Source: Bacteroides sp. 51 (GTDB taxonomy: Bacteria > Bacteroidota > Bacteroidia > Bacteroidales > Bacteroidaceae). From it: 64,000 nucleotides of DNA. The stretch lies in contig NZ_QVMI01000015.1 in NCBI RefSeq assembly GCF_010500965.1, positions 39,712 to 103,711 of the forward strand, read 5' to 3'. A program made the translations under genes and the position numbers. Numbering within the stretch: the stretch's first letter is position 1; every line of letters starts with the position of its first letter. Shown here in pieces: positions 43,225 to 51,201 of the stretch. The notes beneath the pieces were generated by a model. That model saw nothing but the letters and a program-made list of their open reading frames with translations. It searched no databases and was not told the DNA's origin.

Positions 43225-44418
43225 ATGAGAAATAAGGTTTTTTTGTTTAATCCAGATCATGATCTGGCTTTAGCCAACCATGACGTTAATTATATGCCTC
43301 CCGCTTCCGCCCGCCAATTTAGTGCTGACTTAGCTATTTTCCCCGCTTGGTATGCCGGTGGACAGCATATGGTATTGGCGCCATCTGCCTATAATCTGAC
43401 TTTCCTGAATGAAATGCGTGTCCGGTTTCCCCGTCTGGCTTCTTTGCTTACCGAGGTAGAAGTAGCTATGACATTGGATGTTGATTACATTCCCTGGGGT
43501 TGGGACCCGGCTGTTCATAAGCGTTTCATACAATTAGGCGTTCCTTTGCGTTCTTTGCCCTCTCAGGAGCAGTTGACGTTGATCCGGGAGAAGTCTCACC
43601 GTTTGCAGGCGGTAGAGCTACTTAAACGTTTGCAATTCAGCCATTGTTGTGGTGAGTCATTCTATCTGACGGAGTTGGGGAGGTTAAAAGAATTTGTAGA
43701 AACCCGTACGGCTTGTCTGTTGAAAGCTCCTTTATCCGGTAGCGGAAAAGGATTGAACTGGTGCAAGGGAGTGTTTACCACGCATATCAGCGATTGGTGC
43801 AAGAATATCATCAGGCAGCAGGGTGGAGTAGTGGCCGAGCCTTTATATGATAAAGTCATTGATTTTGCTATGCAGTTTTATGCTTATGCCGATGGACAGG
43901 TACGGTTTTCCGGCTATTCGTTCTTTCATACAACGAACAGTGGGGCTTACGATGGCAACTTGTTGGCTACAGATGATGAAATTGAAAGCCAACTTATCAA
44001 ATATATACCCTTCAAGGTGCTTGACGAGGTGCGGCATGCGCTCGAAAAGGAATTGTCCGGGTTGATTGATGGCGTTTATGTGGGATATCTTGGGGTGGAC
44101 ATGATGATCTGCCGGTCTTATGATGCGCTTGAATATCGTTTGCACCCCTGCGTAGAGATCAACTTGCGTATGAATATGGGCATGGCGTCACGCATTTTCT
44201 ACGACAACTATGTGCAGATAGGGAAAAAGGGCGTGCTTAAGGTTAGTTATTATGCTTCCAGTGAACAGCTGCAGGAAGAACATAAACGCATGGTGGCCGG
44301 GCATCCTTTGGTACTGGAAAACGGACGAATTGTAAGAGGTTATTTGTCACTTGTTCCTGTTACTCCACGGGCAAAGTATGGGGTATGGGTGCTGATTGAC
44401 GACTCAACGGCTTTCTAA
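43225..44418 (+). CDS. ATP-grasp-like protein of unknown function
   Basis: Protein of 397 residues without signal peptide. I see the outline of an ATP-grasp fold: LLKAPLSGSGKGL (Lys168 and glycine loop 171-176), VVAEPLYDKVIDFAMQFY (Glu205 region for adenine), GYLGVDMMI (Asp292) and HPCVEINLRMNMGM (Glu311 and Asn313 as metal ligands). The N-terminal 100 residues (FNPDHDLALANHD, PASARQFSADL, WGWD) are conserved-looking but not recognised. ATP-grasp enzymes join a carboxylate to an amine or thiol, so a ligase is likely, with unknown substrate. Its 3' end overlaps the GHL10 gene by 15 bases in convergent orientation. Confidence 0.7.
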   Translation: MRNKVFLFNPDHDLALANHDVNYMPPASARQFSADLAIFPAWYAGGQHMVLAPSAYNLTFLNEMRVRFPRLASLLTEVEVAMTLDVDYIPWGWDPAVHKRFIQLGVPLRSLPSQEQLTLIREKSHRLQAVELLKRLQFSHCCGESFYLTELGRLKEFVETRTACLLKAPLSGSGKGLNWCKGVFTTHISDWCKNIIRQQGGVVAEPLYDKVIDFAMQFYAYADGQVRFSGYSFFHTTNSGAYDGNLLATDDEIESQLIKYIPFKVLDEVRHALEKELSGLIDGVYVGYLGVDMMICRSYDALEYRLHPCVEINLRMNMGMASRIFYDNYVQIGKKGVLKVSYYASSEQLQEEHKRMVAGHPLVLENGRIVRGYLSLVPVTPRAKYGVWVLIDDSTAF

Positions 44419-45861
44419 TTGTACTGCTTCGCTTTCATTACCGTAGCGGTCTACAGCGGTTACGGCAAAGTATTTACAGGCTTCCCAGAAATATATAGGA
44501 GCGTGTACATAGCTATTCTTTTTAATTCGCTGGGCAATGATGTGTTCCGGGTTTGAGATATCTACCGGATAGCTGTTGGAACCGTATATAATATAGTATG
44601 GCTCGTTCTGTTCATCATCATCGGTTGAGGCGTTCCAGGTTAAGGTGGTATAACCTCCTTGTACACTCATTTTCAGGTCTGTGGGTGTGGTAGGAGGGGT
44701 GTTGTTAATCCACGGCATAGGTGGCTGCAATGCCTGATGGATATAAAATTGTTCGTTTAGTTCGTCATATAGTCCCTGGGTATTGTTCATCAGGAAGCCT
44801 ACACGGTAGTATGCCTGTCCGGCCAGTCCGTTGTTTCGTATGAAATAGATTTGCCGTTCGATTTCTTCCCGCGTCCAGTTGCCTTCTTTGGGATCGAGGA
44901 AGTAGATGCCTAACCCCGGAATGATATGGCGCCCGTTACTCCGCTCTTGCCAATCTAAAGCATAGGGGTAGAAGTTATTGCCCCGGAAATACATCATGGG
45001 ATAGATTTGGTCCACAATGCCCTCGGCCAGCCACTTTTGCACATCCTGATAGACGGTGTGGTAGGCGCTCCATATGTTAGATTGATAACGTGCCGTGTTC
45101 CGGTATCTGCCCACGGGACTGCTGCTGAATTTTACCCAGGGTTTCCGGTCTTTTATACCTTTATATATATAGCGCACGATTTCCGTGAGGTTGTCTCTAC
45201 GCCATTCATCAAGTTTTTTTCCTTTACCATAGCGGAGGAACTCTTTCCTATCGGGGAACTTGGGTTCGTTCTCGGGGTAGCGAAGATAGTCGAGGTGTAT
45301 TCCGTCGATATCATATCGGGTAACGATTTCTTGTGCCAATTGCATCAGGTATTGCTTTGTTCCGGGGGTTCCGGGATTCAGATACCATTGCTTTTTATGC
45401 TGTACGCATATACCGGGCTGTTTTCGGGTGACCGATTCTTTGCCTAACCCTCTGACTTGTGCTGCACTGCCCAGCGGTATTCCTACCATCCAGGCATGAC
45501 ACTCCATGCCTCGTTTATGGCACTCTTCAATGGCAAAGGCCAGTGGGTCATATCCGGGATTTTTACCGACAGTTCCTGTCAGCATGGCACTGAATGGTTC
45601 AATGGATGAGGGGTAGAAAACGTCTCCACGGGTACGGGCCTGAAACAGTATGGTGTTGAAGTTGGCGGCGTAGAGTTTATCCAGTATGGCGATGAGTTCT
45701 TCTTTCTGCTGCCGGATGCCCGCCGGGGTATTTGCCTTGCTTTTGGGCCAGTCAAGGGCATAGGCTGTGGTGATCCATGCGGCGCGCACTTCATGTTTTT
45801 GCTGTGCAAATGCGGAAGGGAATATCAAAAACAGTGATAATGTAATCAATAGGTGTCGCAT
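44404..45861 (-). CDS. Family-10-like glycosyl hydrolase (GHL10)
   Basis: Protein of 485 residues starting at the ATG at 45861, which gives signal peptide MRHLLITLSLFLIFPSAFAQ; in-frame codons further up run into the CstA leader. The TIM-barrel GHL10 pattern is clear: EVRAAWITTAYALDWP, FNTILFQARTRGDVFYPSS, ECHAWMVG, YDIDGIHLDYLRYP, KFSSSPVGRY, IVDQIYPMMYF. A fibronectin-III-like domain ends the protein. Such proteins act on peptidoglycan or polysaccharides in the envelope; the substrate is uncertain. A paralogue of similar length lies at 57101. Confidence 0.9.
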   Translation of the reverse strand: MRHLLITLSLFLIFPSAFAQQKHEVRAAWITTAYALDWPKSKANTPAGIRQQKEELIAILDKLYAANFNTILFQARTRGDVFYPSSIEPFSAMLTGTVGKNPGYDPLAFAIEECHKRGMECHAWMVGIPLGSAAQVRGLGKESVTRKQPGICVQHKKQWYLNPGTPGTKQYLMQLAQEIVTRYDIDGIHLDYLRYPENEPKFPDRKEFLRYGKGKKLDEWRRDNLTEIVRYIYKGIKDRKPWVKFSSSPVGRYRNTARYQSNIWSAYHTVYQDVQKWLAEGIVDQIYPMMYFRGNNFYPYALDWQERSNGRHIIPGLGIYFLDPKEGNWTREEIERQIYFIRNNGLAGQAYYRVGFLMNNTQGLYDELNEQFYIHQALQPPMPWINNTPPTTPTDLKMSVQGGYTTLTWNASTDDDEQNEPYYIIYGSNSYPVDISNPEHIIAQRIKKNSYVHAPIYFWEACKYFAVTAVDRYGNESEAVQLESR

Positions 45862-45914
45862 GGAGCTTTTTTGTTTTTTTATTTTAGGCAAAGGTAGTAA
45901 AACAGCTTGTATTT

Positions 45915-45946
45915 TTGTGTTATTTCGTATGAATATGCTACTTTTG
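45915..45946 (+). promoter_or_regulatory. Promoter of cstA operon
   Basis: TTG at 45915-45917, 21 bases, then TACTTTTG at 45939-45946. The ATG at 45974 follows 27 bases later. Confidence 0.65.
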
Positions 45947-45947
45947 T

Positions 45948-45964
45948 CTCTTGTAAAACAAGAG
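45948..45964. promoter_or_regulatory. Palindrome over cstA transcription start
   Basis: CTCTTGT AAA ACAAGAG is a perfect 7-bp inverted repeat around three bases, placed one base after the -7 box where transcription should begin. It has the size and position of a repressor operator or a 5' hairpin. Confidence 0.5.
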
Positions 45965-45973
45965 AATCCGATC

Positions 45974-47413
45974 ATGATTACATTTACCATCTGCCTTTTA
46001 TTGCTTATCGCGGGCTACTTTGTCTATGGTAAGATTATAGAGCGTATTGCTCATCCTACAGATAAACCCACTCCTGCGCTTCTGCATCCTGATGGGGTCG
46101 ATTACATTCCTATGCCCAGATGGAAGATCTTTATGATTCAGTTTCTGAATATTGCAGGTCTTGGTCCGATTTTCGGGGCGATTATGGGTGCGCAGTTCGG
46201 TACGGCTTCTTATATCTGGATTGTGGTAGGTACGATCTTTGCGGGTGCAACGCACGATTATTTGTCGGGTATGCTCTCGCTGCGTAATAATGGTGAGACA
46301 CTGCCCGATACGATTGGCCGTTATCTGGGAGTAAGTACGAAGCAGGTGATGCGTATATTTACCGTTGTGCTGTTGATACTTGTAGGCGCTGTATTTGTTT
46401 CCGGTCCGGCAGGCTTATTGGCTAATATGACGCCTAAGCATCTGGATGCTACGTTCTGGATCATTGTGATCTTTGTTTATTATATATTGGCTACCTTATT
46501 GCCGATAGATAAGATTATTGGCAAGATCTATCCTCTTTTTGCTGTATCCTTATTGTTTATGGCTGGCGGTATTTTGTTTATGCTTTTCTGGTATCACCCG
46601 CAATTGCCTGAGATAACGGAAGGGTTGGGCGAGAACTATACCGGCTTGTCCATCTTTCCAATGATGTTTGTGTCTATTGCCTGTGGAGCAATCTCGGGTT
46701 TTCATGCTACGCAATCGCCGCTGATGGCCAGATGCATGACGCACGAGAAGCAGGGACGCCCCATCTTCTACGGTGCAATGGTTGCCGAGGGCATTGTAGC
46801 CTTGATCTGGGCTGCTGCTGCCACGTATTTCTTTAAGGAAAATGGTGTAAGCTATATGGAAGACGGAAAGGAGATTCTTTATACCGGGGCGGATGTGGCT
46901 TCTAAGATATCTAAAGATTGGTTAGGACAGTTTGGCGGACTGCTTGCCATTCTGGGGATTATCGCTGCACCGATCTCTACGGGTGATACGGCGTTACGTT
47001 CTGCCCGCATCATGGTGGCGGATATGTTTAAGGTTGAGCAGCGAACGATTTCTAAACGACTGATTATAAGTATTCCTATTTTCCTGGCTACGATGGCAAT
47101 CTTGCTTTTCAGCCTTAGCGATAAGGAAGGATTTAATATTATCTGGCGTTATTTTGCCTGGTCCAATCAGGCCCTTTCCGTGTTTACGCTATGGGCTTTG
47201 ACGGTGTATCTGACAAGGCATAAGAAGCCTTACCTGGTGACTCTTATCCCGGCGTTGTTTATGACTGCCGTTTGTGTAACCTACATCTGCGTGGCGCCGG
47301 AAGGGTTGGAACTCCCCGAAACGGTATCTTATCTGATTGGCGGAGTGTGTGTGGCGGTGAGTATTGTGTGGTATGTAGTCTGGAAAAAAAGATATAATAC
47401 AAAAAAGATATGA
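45974..47413 (+). CDS. cstA: CstA-family peptide/pyruvate transporter
   Basis: Protein of 479 residues with about 12-13 membrane helices, the short Bacteroidetes form of CstA (E. coli CstA is about 700). Conserved blocks include DGVDYIPMPRWKIFMIQFLN, GPIFGAIMGAQFG, HDYLSGMLSLRNNGETLPD, VSIACGAISGFHATQSPLMARC and PISTGDTALRSARIMVAD. The family imports peptides or pyruvate under carbon limitation. The start at 45974 is chosen because the promoter is at 45915-45946. The next gene overlaps its stop by four bases. Confidence 0.92.
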   Translation: MITFTICLLLLIAGYFVYGKIIERIAHPTDKPTPALLHPDGVDYIPMPRWKIFMIQFLNIAGLGPIFGAIMGAQFGTASYIWIVVGTIFAGATHDYLSGMLSLRNNGETLPDTIGRYLGVSTKQVMRIFTVVLLILVGAVFVSGPAGLLANMTPKHLDATFWIIVIFVYYILATLLPIDKIIGKIYPLFAVSLLFMAGGILFMLFWYHPQLPEITEGLGENYTGLSIFPMMFVSIACGAISGFHATQSPLMARCMTHEKQGRPIFYGAMVAEGIVALIWAAAATYFFKENGVSYMEDGKEILYTGADVASKISKDWLGQFGGLLAILGIIAAPISTGDTALRSARIMVADMFKVEQRTISKRLIISIPIFLATMAILLFSLSDKEGFNIIWRYFAWSNQALSVFTLWALTVYLTRHKKPYLVTLIPALFMTAVCVTYICVAPEGLELPETVSYLIGGVCVAVSIVWYVVWKKRYNTKKI

Positions 47414-47655
47414 GAAAGAAGATAAAGAAGTCAACCTGGATGACCTTGGCATTATTTATATATGTAACTACGATGGCGGTTTATTTCCTGCCACGCAATA
47501 CGGAAATTAGTGATACGGAGAAGTACGTAACCCTCGGCGCTGCGTATGTGATTGTACTTGCTCTTTGGTTTGTACTGAAGAAAAAGGAGCAGGCACAGGA
47601 GCGTCGTAAAGAAGAAGAGGAACATTATAACAAACTAAAAGACAAACAAGAATGA
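47410..47655 (+). CDS. Small two-helix membrane protein
   Basis: Protein of 81 residues with two hydrophobic helices (about 11-26 and 39-56) and a charged C-terminal tail (KKKEQAQERRKEEEEHYNKLKDK). Its start overlaps the cstA stop and its stop overlaps the next start, both as ATGA, so it is translationally coupled on both sides. Size and place suggest an accessory of CstA. I do not recognise the family. Confidence 0.75.
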   Translation: MRKKIKKSTWMTLALFIYVTTMAVYFLPRNTEISDTEKYVTLGAAYVIVLALWFVLKKKEQAQERRKEEEEHYNKLKDKQE

Positions 47656-48137
47656 AAAAGTTAATTTTTAGCCTTTGCCTGTTATGCGTAACCATGGCAG
47701 CACAAGCACAATTTGAACAAGGAAAATGGATTGTTAATCCTTCGGTGACTGGGTTGAATCTATCGCACAGTAAAGCCGAAGATACCCAGTTCGGTATCAA
47801 TGGCCAGGTAGGGGCTTTCCTTATCGATAATGTGGCATTGATGGTTTCAGTAATGGGGCAATGGAACGACGCGTATGATGCGTATGGAGCAGGTGTCGGT
47901 GGACGTTATTACTTTCACAAGACCGGTATCTACCTCGGTGCAGGATTAGAGGTAGCTCGCTTGAAATTAGATGGATTCGGATCTGATACCAATTTCGGAG
48001 CATCGGCCGAAGCCGGATATGCGTTCTTTATCACAAAAACTGTAACGATAGAGCCTGCTGTTTATTATAACTGGAACTTTGATAACAGCGACTTCTCTAA
48101 ATATGGATTGAAAGTCGGATTCGGAATTTACTTCTAG
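47652..48137 (+). CDS. Small outer membrane beta-barrel protein
   Basis: Protein of 161 residues: signal peptide MKKLIFSLCLLCVTMAAQAQ, then alternating-hydrophobic strands (GQVGAFLIDNVALMVSVMGQ, GVGGRYYFHKTGIYLGAGLE, VTIEPAVYYNWNFDN) and a terminal aromatic residue (VGFGIYF). This is the eight-stranded OmpW/OmpA-like barrel layout. Third gene of the cstA operon (ATGA overlap). The link to a peptide or pyruvate transporter suggests a porin-like role, which is inference. Confidence 0.85.
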   Translation: MKKLIFSLCLLCVTMAAQAQFEQGKWIVNPSVTGLNLSHSKAEDTQFGINGQVGAFLIDNVALMVSVMGQWNDAYDAYGAGVGGRYYFHKTGIYLGAGLEVARLKLDGFGSDTNFGASAEAGYAFFITKTVTIEPAVYYNWNFDNSDFSKYGLKVGFGIYF

Positions 48138-48141
48138 ACCC

Positions 48142-48188
48142 AGCCCCGGCCCCGGCCTCGAGGCGGCCAGGTGCGGCAAGCCGCGTTT
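48142..48188. repeat. GC-rich imperfect palindromes
   Basis: CCCCGGCCCCGGCC, GCCTCGAGGC and GCGGCAAGCCGC follow the barrel stop. The GGCAAG core is like that of the CTTGCCG motif at 2930, 10695 and 27990, so this may be another remnant of that family. Confidence 0.35.
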
Positions 48189-48194
48189 ATAAAA

Positions 48195-48304
48195 AGTGCC
48201 GGTAGCATTTGATCTGAATGCTACCGGCATTTCTTTTAAATGCTACTAGTATTTGAGCCGAATGCTACTGGCATCCGAGTGAAATGCTACCGGCATTTGG
48301 AAGA
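48195..48304. repeat. 22-bp tandem array, AATGCTACCGGCATT type
   Basis: Four direct units start at 48217, 48239, 48261 and 48283, each of 15 bases close to AATGCTACCGGCATT plus a variable 7-mer (TCTTTTA, TGAGCCG, CGAGTGA, TGGAAGA). One inverted unit, AGTGCCGGTAGCATT, stands in front at 48195 and can pair with the first direct unit (14 of 15) across a 7-base loop. It fills the gap between the convergent barrel and helical-repeat genes. Confidence 0.92.
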
Positions 48305-48311
48305 AGGTAGG

Positions 48312-49403
48312 TTACTCTCCTTGTTTTAGTGCTGTAACCCGCTTTACATACGCATCACAACTATTTCTTTTATCAAATCTCTCTGCCAGTTCCAGTGCTT
48401 CCCAGTAGAAATGGTTTCTTAAACTGGCTACCTCATAAACTCCCGTAGAGGAATGCAGCTCAAATTCAGCAGGAAGCTCCAACGTGATGGTTTCTTCTCC
48501 CTGAAGATTATTCAGCCCTTCTACAAAATAGGAGTAAAAGTCATATTTACTATAACAATCGCTCTCTAATGCCCAGGGTAGATACCGCTGAATGTACTTA
48601 TACATTTTATCTTTATCCTTATCGGACAGGTAGGCGATTAACATTCCGCCATACGACATCAGGTTCGGATTCTCTCTCTGTTCTTCCATTTCAACCTCGC
48701 CTTGTTTAAACAATTCGGCAGCCAGTTCATGTTTTCCGTCTTTCTGAGCGTAATATAATAAGGTGCAGAACGTACGTGCAGGAACCTGAGAGCAGGTTTC
48801 GACAAAGATTTGTTTGGTGAGCAACGGTTGAGCGCGGTTATAAGCCTCGTCAAAGTTGCCGGTACTCAGATAATAGTCCAGTTCATAGTCGAGCGTGCAG
48901 GCCGGACAATTATCCACATTGTCCTGGGGCTGTTCATTGCGTAGGGTAAGATACTCTTTTGCTTTCTCGATTTGTTCGATGGAGAGCGCTTCCGTGTAAA
49001 GGCGGTCGTAATATGCTCGCAGACCATGCCCGTTGCGGGTAAGCCGCTCTTTGAAGTCGGCAAGGATGGCCTCGATTTGCTCCATAGATACGTCCGGGTT
49101 CTGATACATGGCTCCCAGCACCCATTTATACTCCCAAAGGAAATCGTTTTCGTCGAACCAATCCGGATGCTCTTCATAGGCGTTTAATATCCAGGTGAAG
49201 TTCGTCACCAGTTCGTTGTCCGAGGGCAGGAAATAACATTCGCGCAACAGTTGCATGCGGATATCGTATCCCCATTCTACATCATCTTCGTTGTCTGCAA
49301 TAGCGGCAGCTTCTTTCAATAACCGTATCTTGTCTCTGGATGTCAGGCTCTTATCGTTATCAACCTGATATAATCTTTTCTGGATTTCTAATGTATATTT
49401 CAT
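48312..49403 (-). CDS. Helical-repeat protein, third gene of Hsp90-like operon
   Basis: Protein of 363 residues with no signal peptide. It is alpha-helical throughout, with TPR-like helix pairs (TLDYELDYYLSTGNFDEAYNRAQPLL, FCTLLYYAQKDGKHELAAELFKQGEVEMEE, MLIAYLSDKDKDKMYKYIQRYLPWAL). The family is not recognised. It lies 12 bases after the Hsp90-like stop and is surely in the same transcript. In eukaryotes TPR proteins serve as Hsp90 partners, so a co-chaperone role is an inference from the context. A 22-bp repeat array begins 8 bases beyond its stop. Confidence 0.75.
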   Translation of the reverse strand: MKYTLEIQKRLYQVDNDKSLTSRDKIRLLKEAAAIADNEDDVEWGYDIRMQLLRECYFLPSDNELVTNFTWILNAYEEHPDWFDENDFLWEYKWVLGAMYQNPDVSMEQIEAILADFKERLTRNGHGLRAYYDRLYTEALSIEQIEKAKEYLTLRNEQPQDNVDNCPACTLDYELDYYLSTGNFDEAYNRAQPLLTKQIFVETCSQVPARTFCTLLYYAQKDGKHELAAELFKQGEVEMEEQRENPNLMSYGGMLIAYLSDKDKDKMYKYIQRYLPWALESDCYSKYDFYSYFVEGLNNLQGEETITLELPAEFELHSSTGVYEVASLRNHFYWEALELAERFDKRNSCDAYVKRVTALKQGE

Positions 49404-49415
49404 ATCTGATCGTTT

Positions 49416-51200
49416 TTAGTTTTCGTGAATAAGTCCCAGGATATCGTGCATCCCCATCGTTATGAGGCGATAAAGCGAGGTGTTGAACAGGTGCATTCCT
49501 TCATCGTTTACCGGATATTTACCCAGGAGTAGCGATTGTATATAGAGGATATGGACAATGGATTCGAAGACGGTGGTGTTTTTAATTCCTACCAGGTTCC
49601 TGACCAGCTCGTTGTTCATATTCATGCACAATGTAGGCATTGTTTTTTGTACCTTTTTAGGAGCGAACGCTCCCAAAGCTGCGCTCACGGGGTTGCTTCC
49701 TTTTTTGCCGGTGTCCGGTTGGGTTTTCTCGCTTGCCACGTAAATCACCGGCGTGTCTTCGGGGGTGAAGAACTTCAGTTGGCAAATGCATCCCATCGGT
49801 TTAAGCAGTTCGTTGCAAAGGGCTTCAAAGTCGGTATACTCCGGATGGTCCGCGTATGAAACGTCCTTAAAGCTACTCAGGATATAAGAAGGAGAAATCT
49901 TTTCCAGCTCAAAGTCGAATAGCTTGGCGGCTTTCTTCAATAGTGTCTCATCGAATGTATAAGCGGCATTGATAACGAGCATGCCTTGCGAGGAGGCGAT
50001 TCTTCGTATCTGTTTGAAATCATCCAACACCGGCGTATAGTACACGGTTGCCCCACTATTGCGGATGCTTTTAAAGTTGCGCGTGCCTTTGTTGGTTTCA
50101 AAGGGAAGCGTGTCCATAAACAGCGAGAGCATTTCGTTGTCCTCTGCGGCGATGGCCTTTATATGCAAGTAGTGCGTCTCCAGTATTTTATGGAAGAGGT
50201 CCGGGTTTGTTTGCACTACTTTCTTGAGGTACTCTTTGAGCGCCGTTCCTATTTCGACGGAGGCTTTCTGTAGCTCTTCGTTGTTCACCAGCGACTCGCG
50301 CGAGGCGGTAGAAGATAGCGTTTCTACATTCAATATACACTTCACAAAGAATGCCCAGGAGGGAAGGAGGTTGCAGTCTTCTTCACTGAGTAGCATACGT
50401 TTGAGGTATATCTTGTGCGTGAGCTTGCCGGAAAACTGGGTCTTAAAAGGAAGAATATAGATGGTCCCCCTTATCTTTCCGCAGTCCGTCTTTATGGGAA
50501 AGGCATCGAGGAAGGAGGAATGAAACTCTTTTCTGCCGGCGGCCAGCAACTCTTCCCGGCTGGCGTTTGACTTTAGCCACACCGGGTCGGATTCGTTTAC
50601 CTGCTCGCGCACCTCTCCCTGGGCAAGGAAAATAGGGTGGGGCAGTGCGTTGCCGTAAAGTCTGAGGTTACGTTTGAGGCTTTCGTACTCAAACAAGTGC
50701 CTCCATTCATTCTTTGGCGTAAGTATAACCTTCGTACCGATGGGCAGGCTTTCGTCTTCGATGATGGTGGTTTCGTATGTACCGTCGGCCTTTCCACACC
50801 ATCGGATGGCCTGTTTATTCATGGCCGAGCGGGTTTCGAAGATGATGTCGTTACTTACCACGAAACAAGACAGTAGCCCGATGCCGAACCGTCCGATGAA
50901 ATCAATCGAAGCGAAAGAGTCGCGCTTGGAACTCTCGCCGATCACGGTAAGCACCTGGTGGATATCGTCTTCCGTCAGGCCAATACCATTATCCACGAAG
51001 CTCATGGTTCCGTCGTCGTGGAGGGTTACTTCTATTTTCCCTTCAAAAGATTCGTCCAGGCTGCGTATGGCGGTAATGGCATCGATGCCGTTTTGCAGCA
51101 ATTCTCTGATAAACGTATTCGGGTTGCTGTATATATGCTCCGAGAGCAATGAAATCATTCCTTTCAGGTTGACCTGAAACAAGTGAGTCTTATTCTCCAT
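49416..51200 (-). CDS. Hsp90-like (HtpG-related) ATPase
   Basis: Protein of 594 residues, shorter than HtpG (about 625-680). The GHKL nucleotide site is complete: catalytic Glu33 and Asn37 in FIRELLQNGIDAI, Asp70 in DNGIGLT, lid glycines in FIGRFGIGLL (101-110), and GTKVIL (155-160). The middle domain has IYLKRMLLSEEDCNLLP and the ATP-contacting Arg301 in TASRES. The charged linker is short. The C-terminal 290 residues are less like HtpG, and there is no MEEVD-type tail. This is a divergent Hsp90 paralogue; a normal HtpG is expected elsewhere in the genome. The Sel1 gene ends one base upstream (TAA G ATG), so translation is coupled. Confidence 0.88.
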   Translation of the reverse strand: MENKTHLFQVNLKGMISLLSEHIYSNPNTFIRELLQNGIDAITAIRSLDESFEGKIEVTLHDDGTMSFVDNGIGLTEDDIHQVLTVIGESSKRDSFASIDFIGRFGIGLLSCFVVSNDIIFETRSAMNKQAIRWCGKADGTYETTIIEDESLPIGTKVILTPKNEWRHLFEYESLKRNLRLYGNALPHPIFLAQGEVREQVNESDPVWLKSNASREELLAAGRKEFHSSFLDAFPIKTDCGKIRGTIYILPFKTQFSGKLTHKIYLKRMLLSEEDCNLLPSWAFFVKCILNVETLSSTASRESLVNNEELQKASVEIGTALKEYLKKVVQTNPDLFHKILETHYLHIKAIAAEDNEMLSLFMDTLPFETNKGTRNFKSIRNSGATVYYTPVLDDFKQIRRIASSQGMLVINAAYTFDETLLKKAAKLFDFELEKISPSYILSSFKDVSYADHPEYTDFEALCNELLKPMGCICQLKFFTPEDTPVIYVASEKTQPDTGKKGSNPVSAALGAFAPKKVQKTMPTLCMNMNNELVRNLVGIKNTTVFESIVHILYIQSLLLGKYPVNDEGMHLFNTSLYRLITMGMHDILGLIHEN

Positions 51201-51201
51201 C

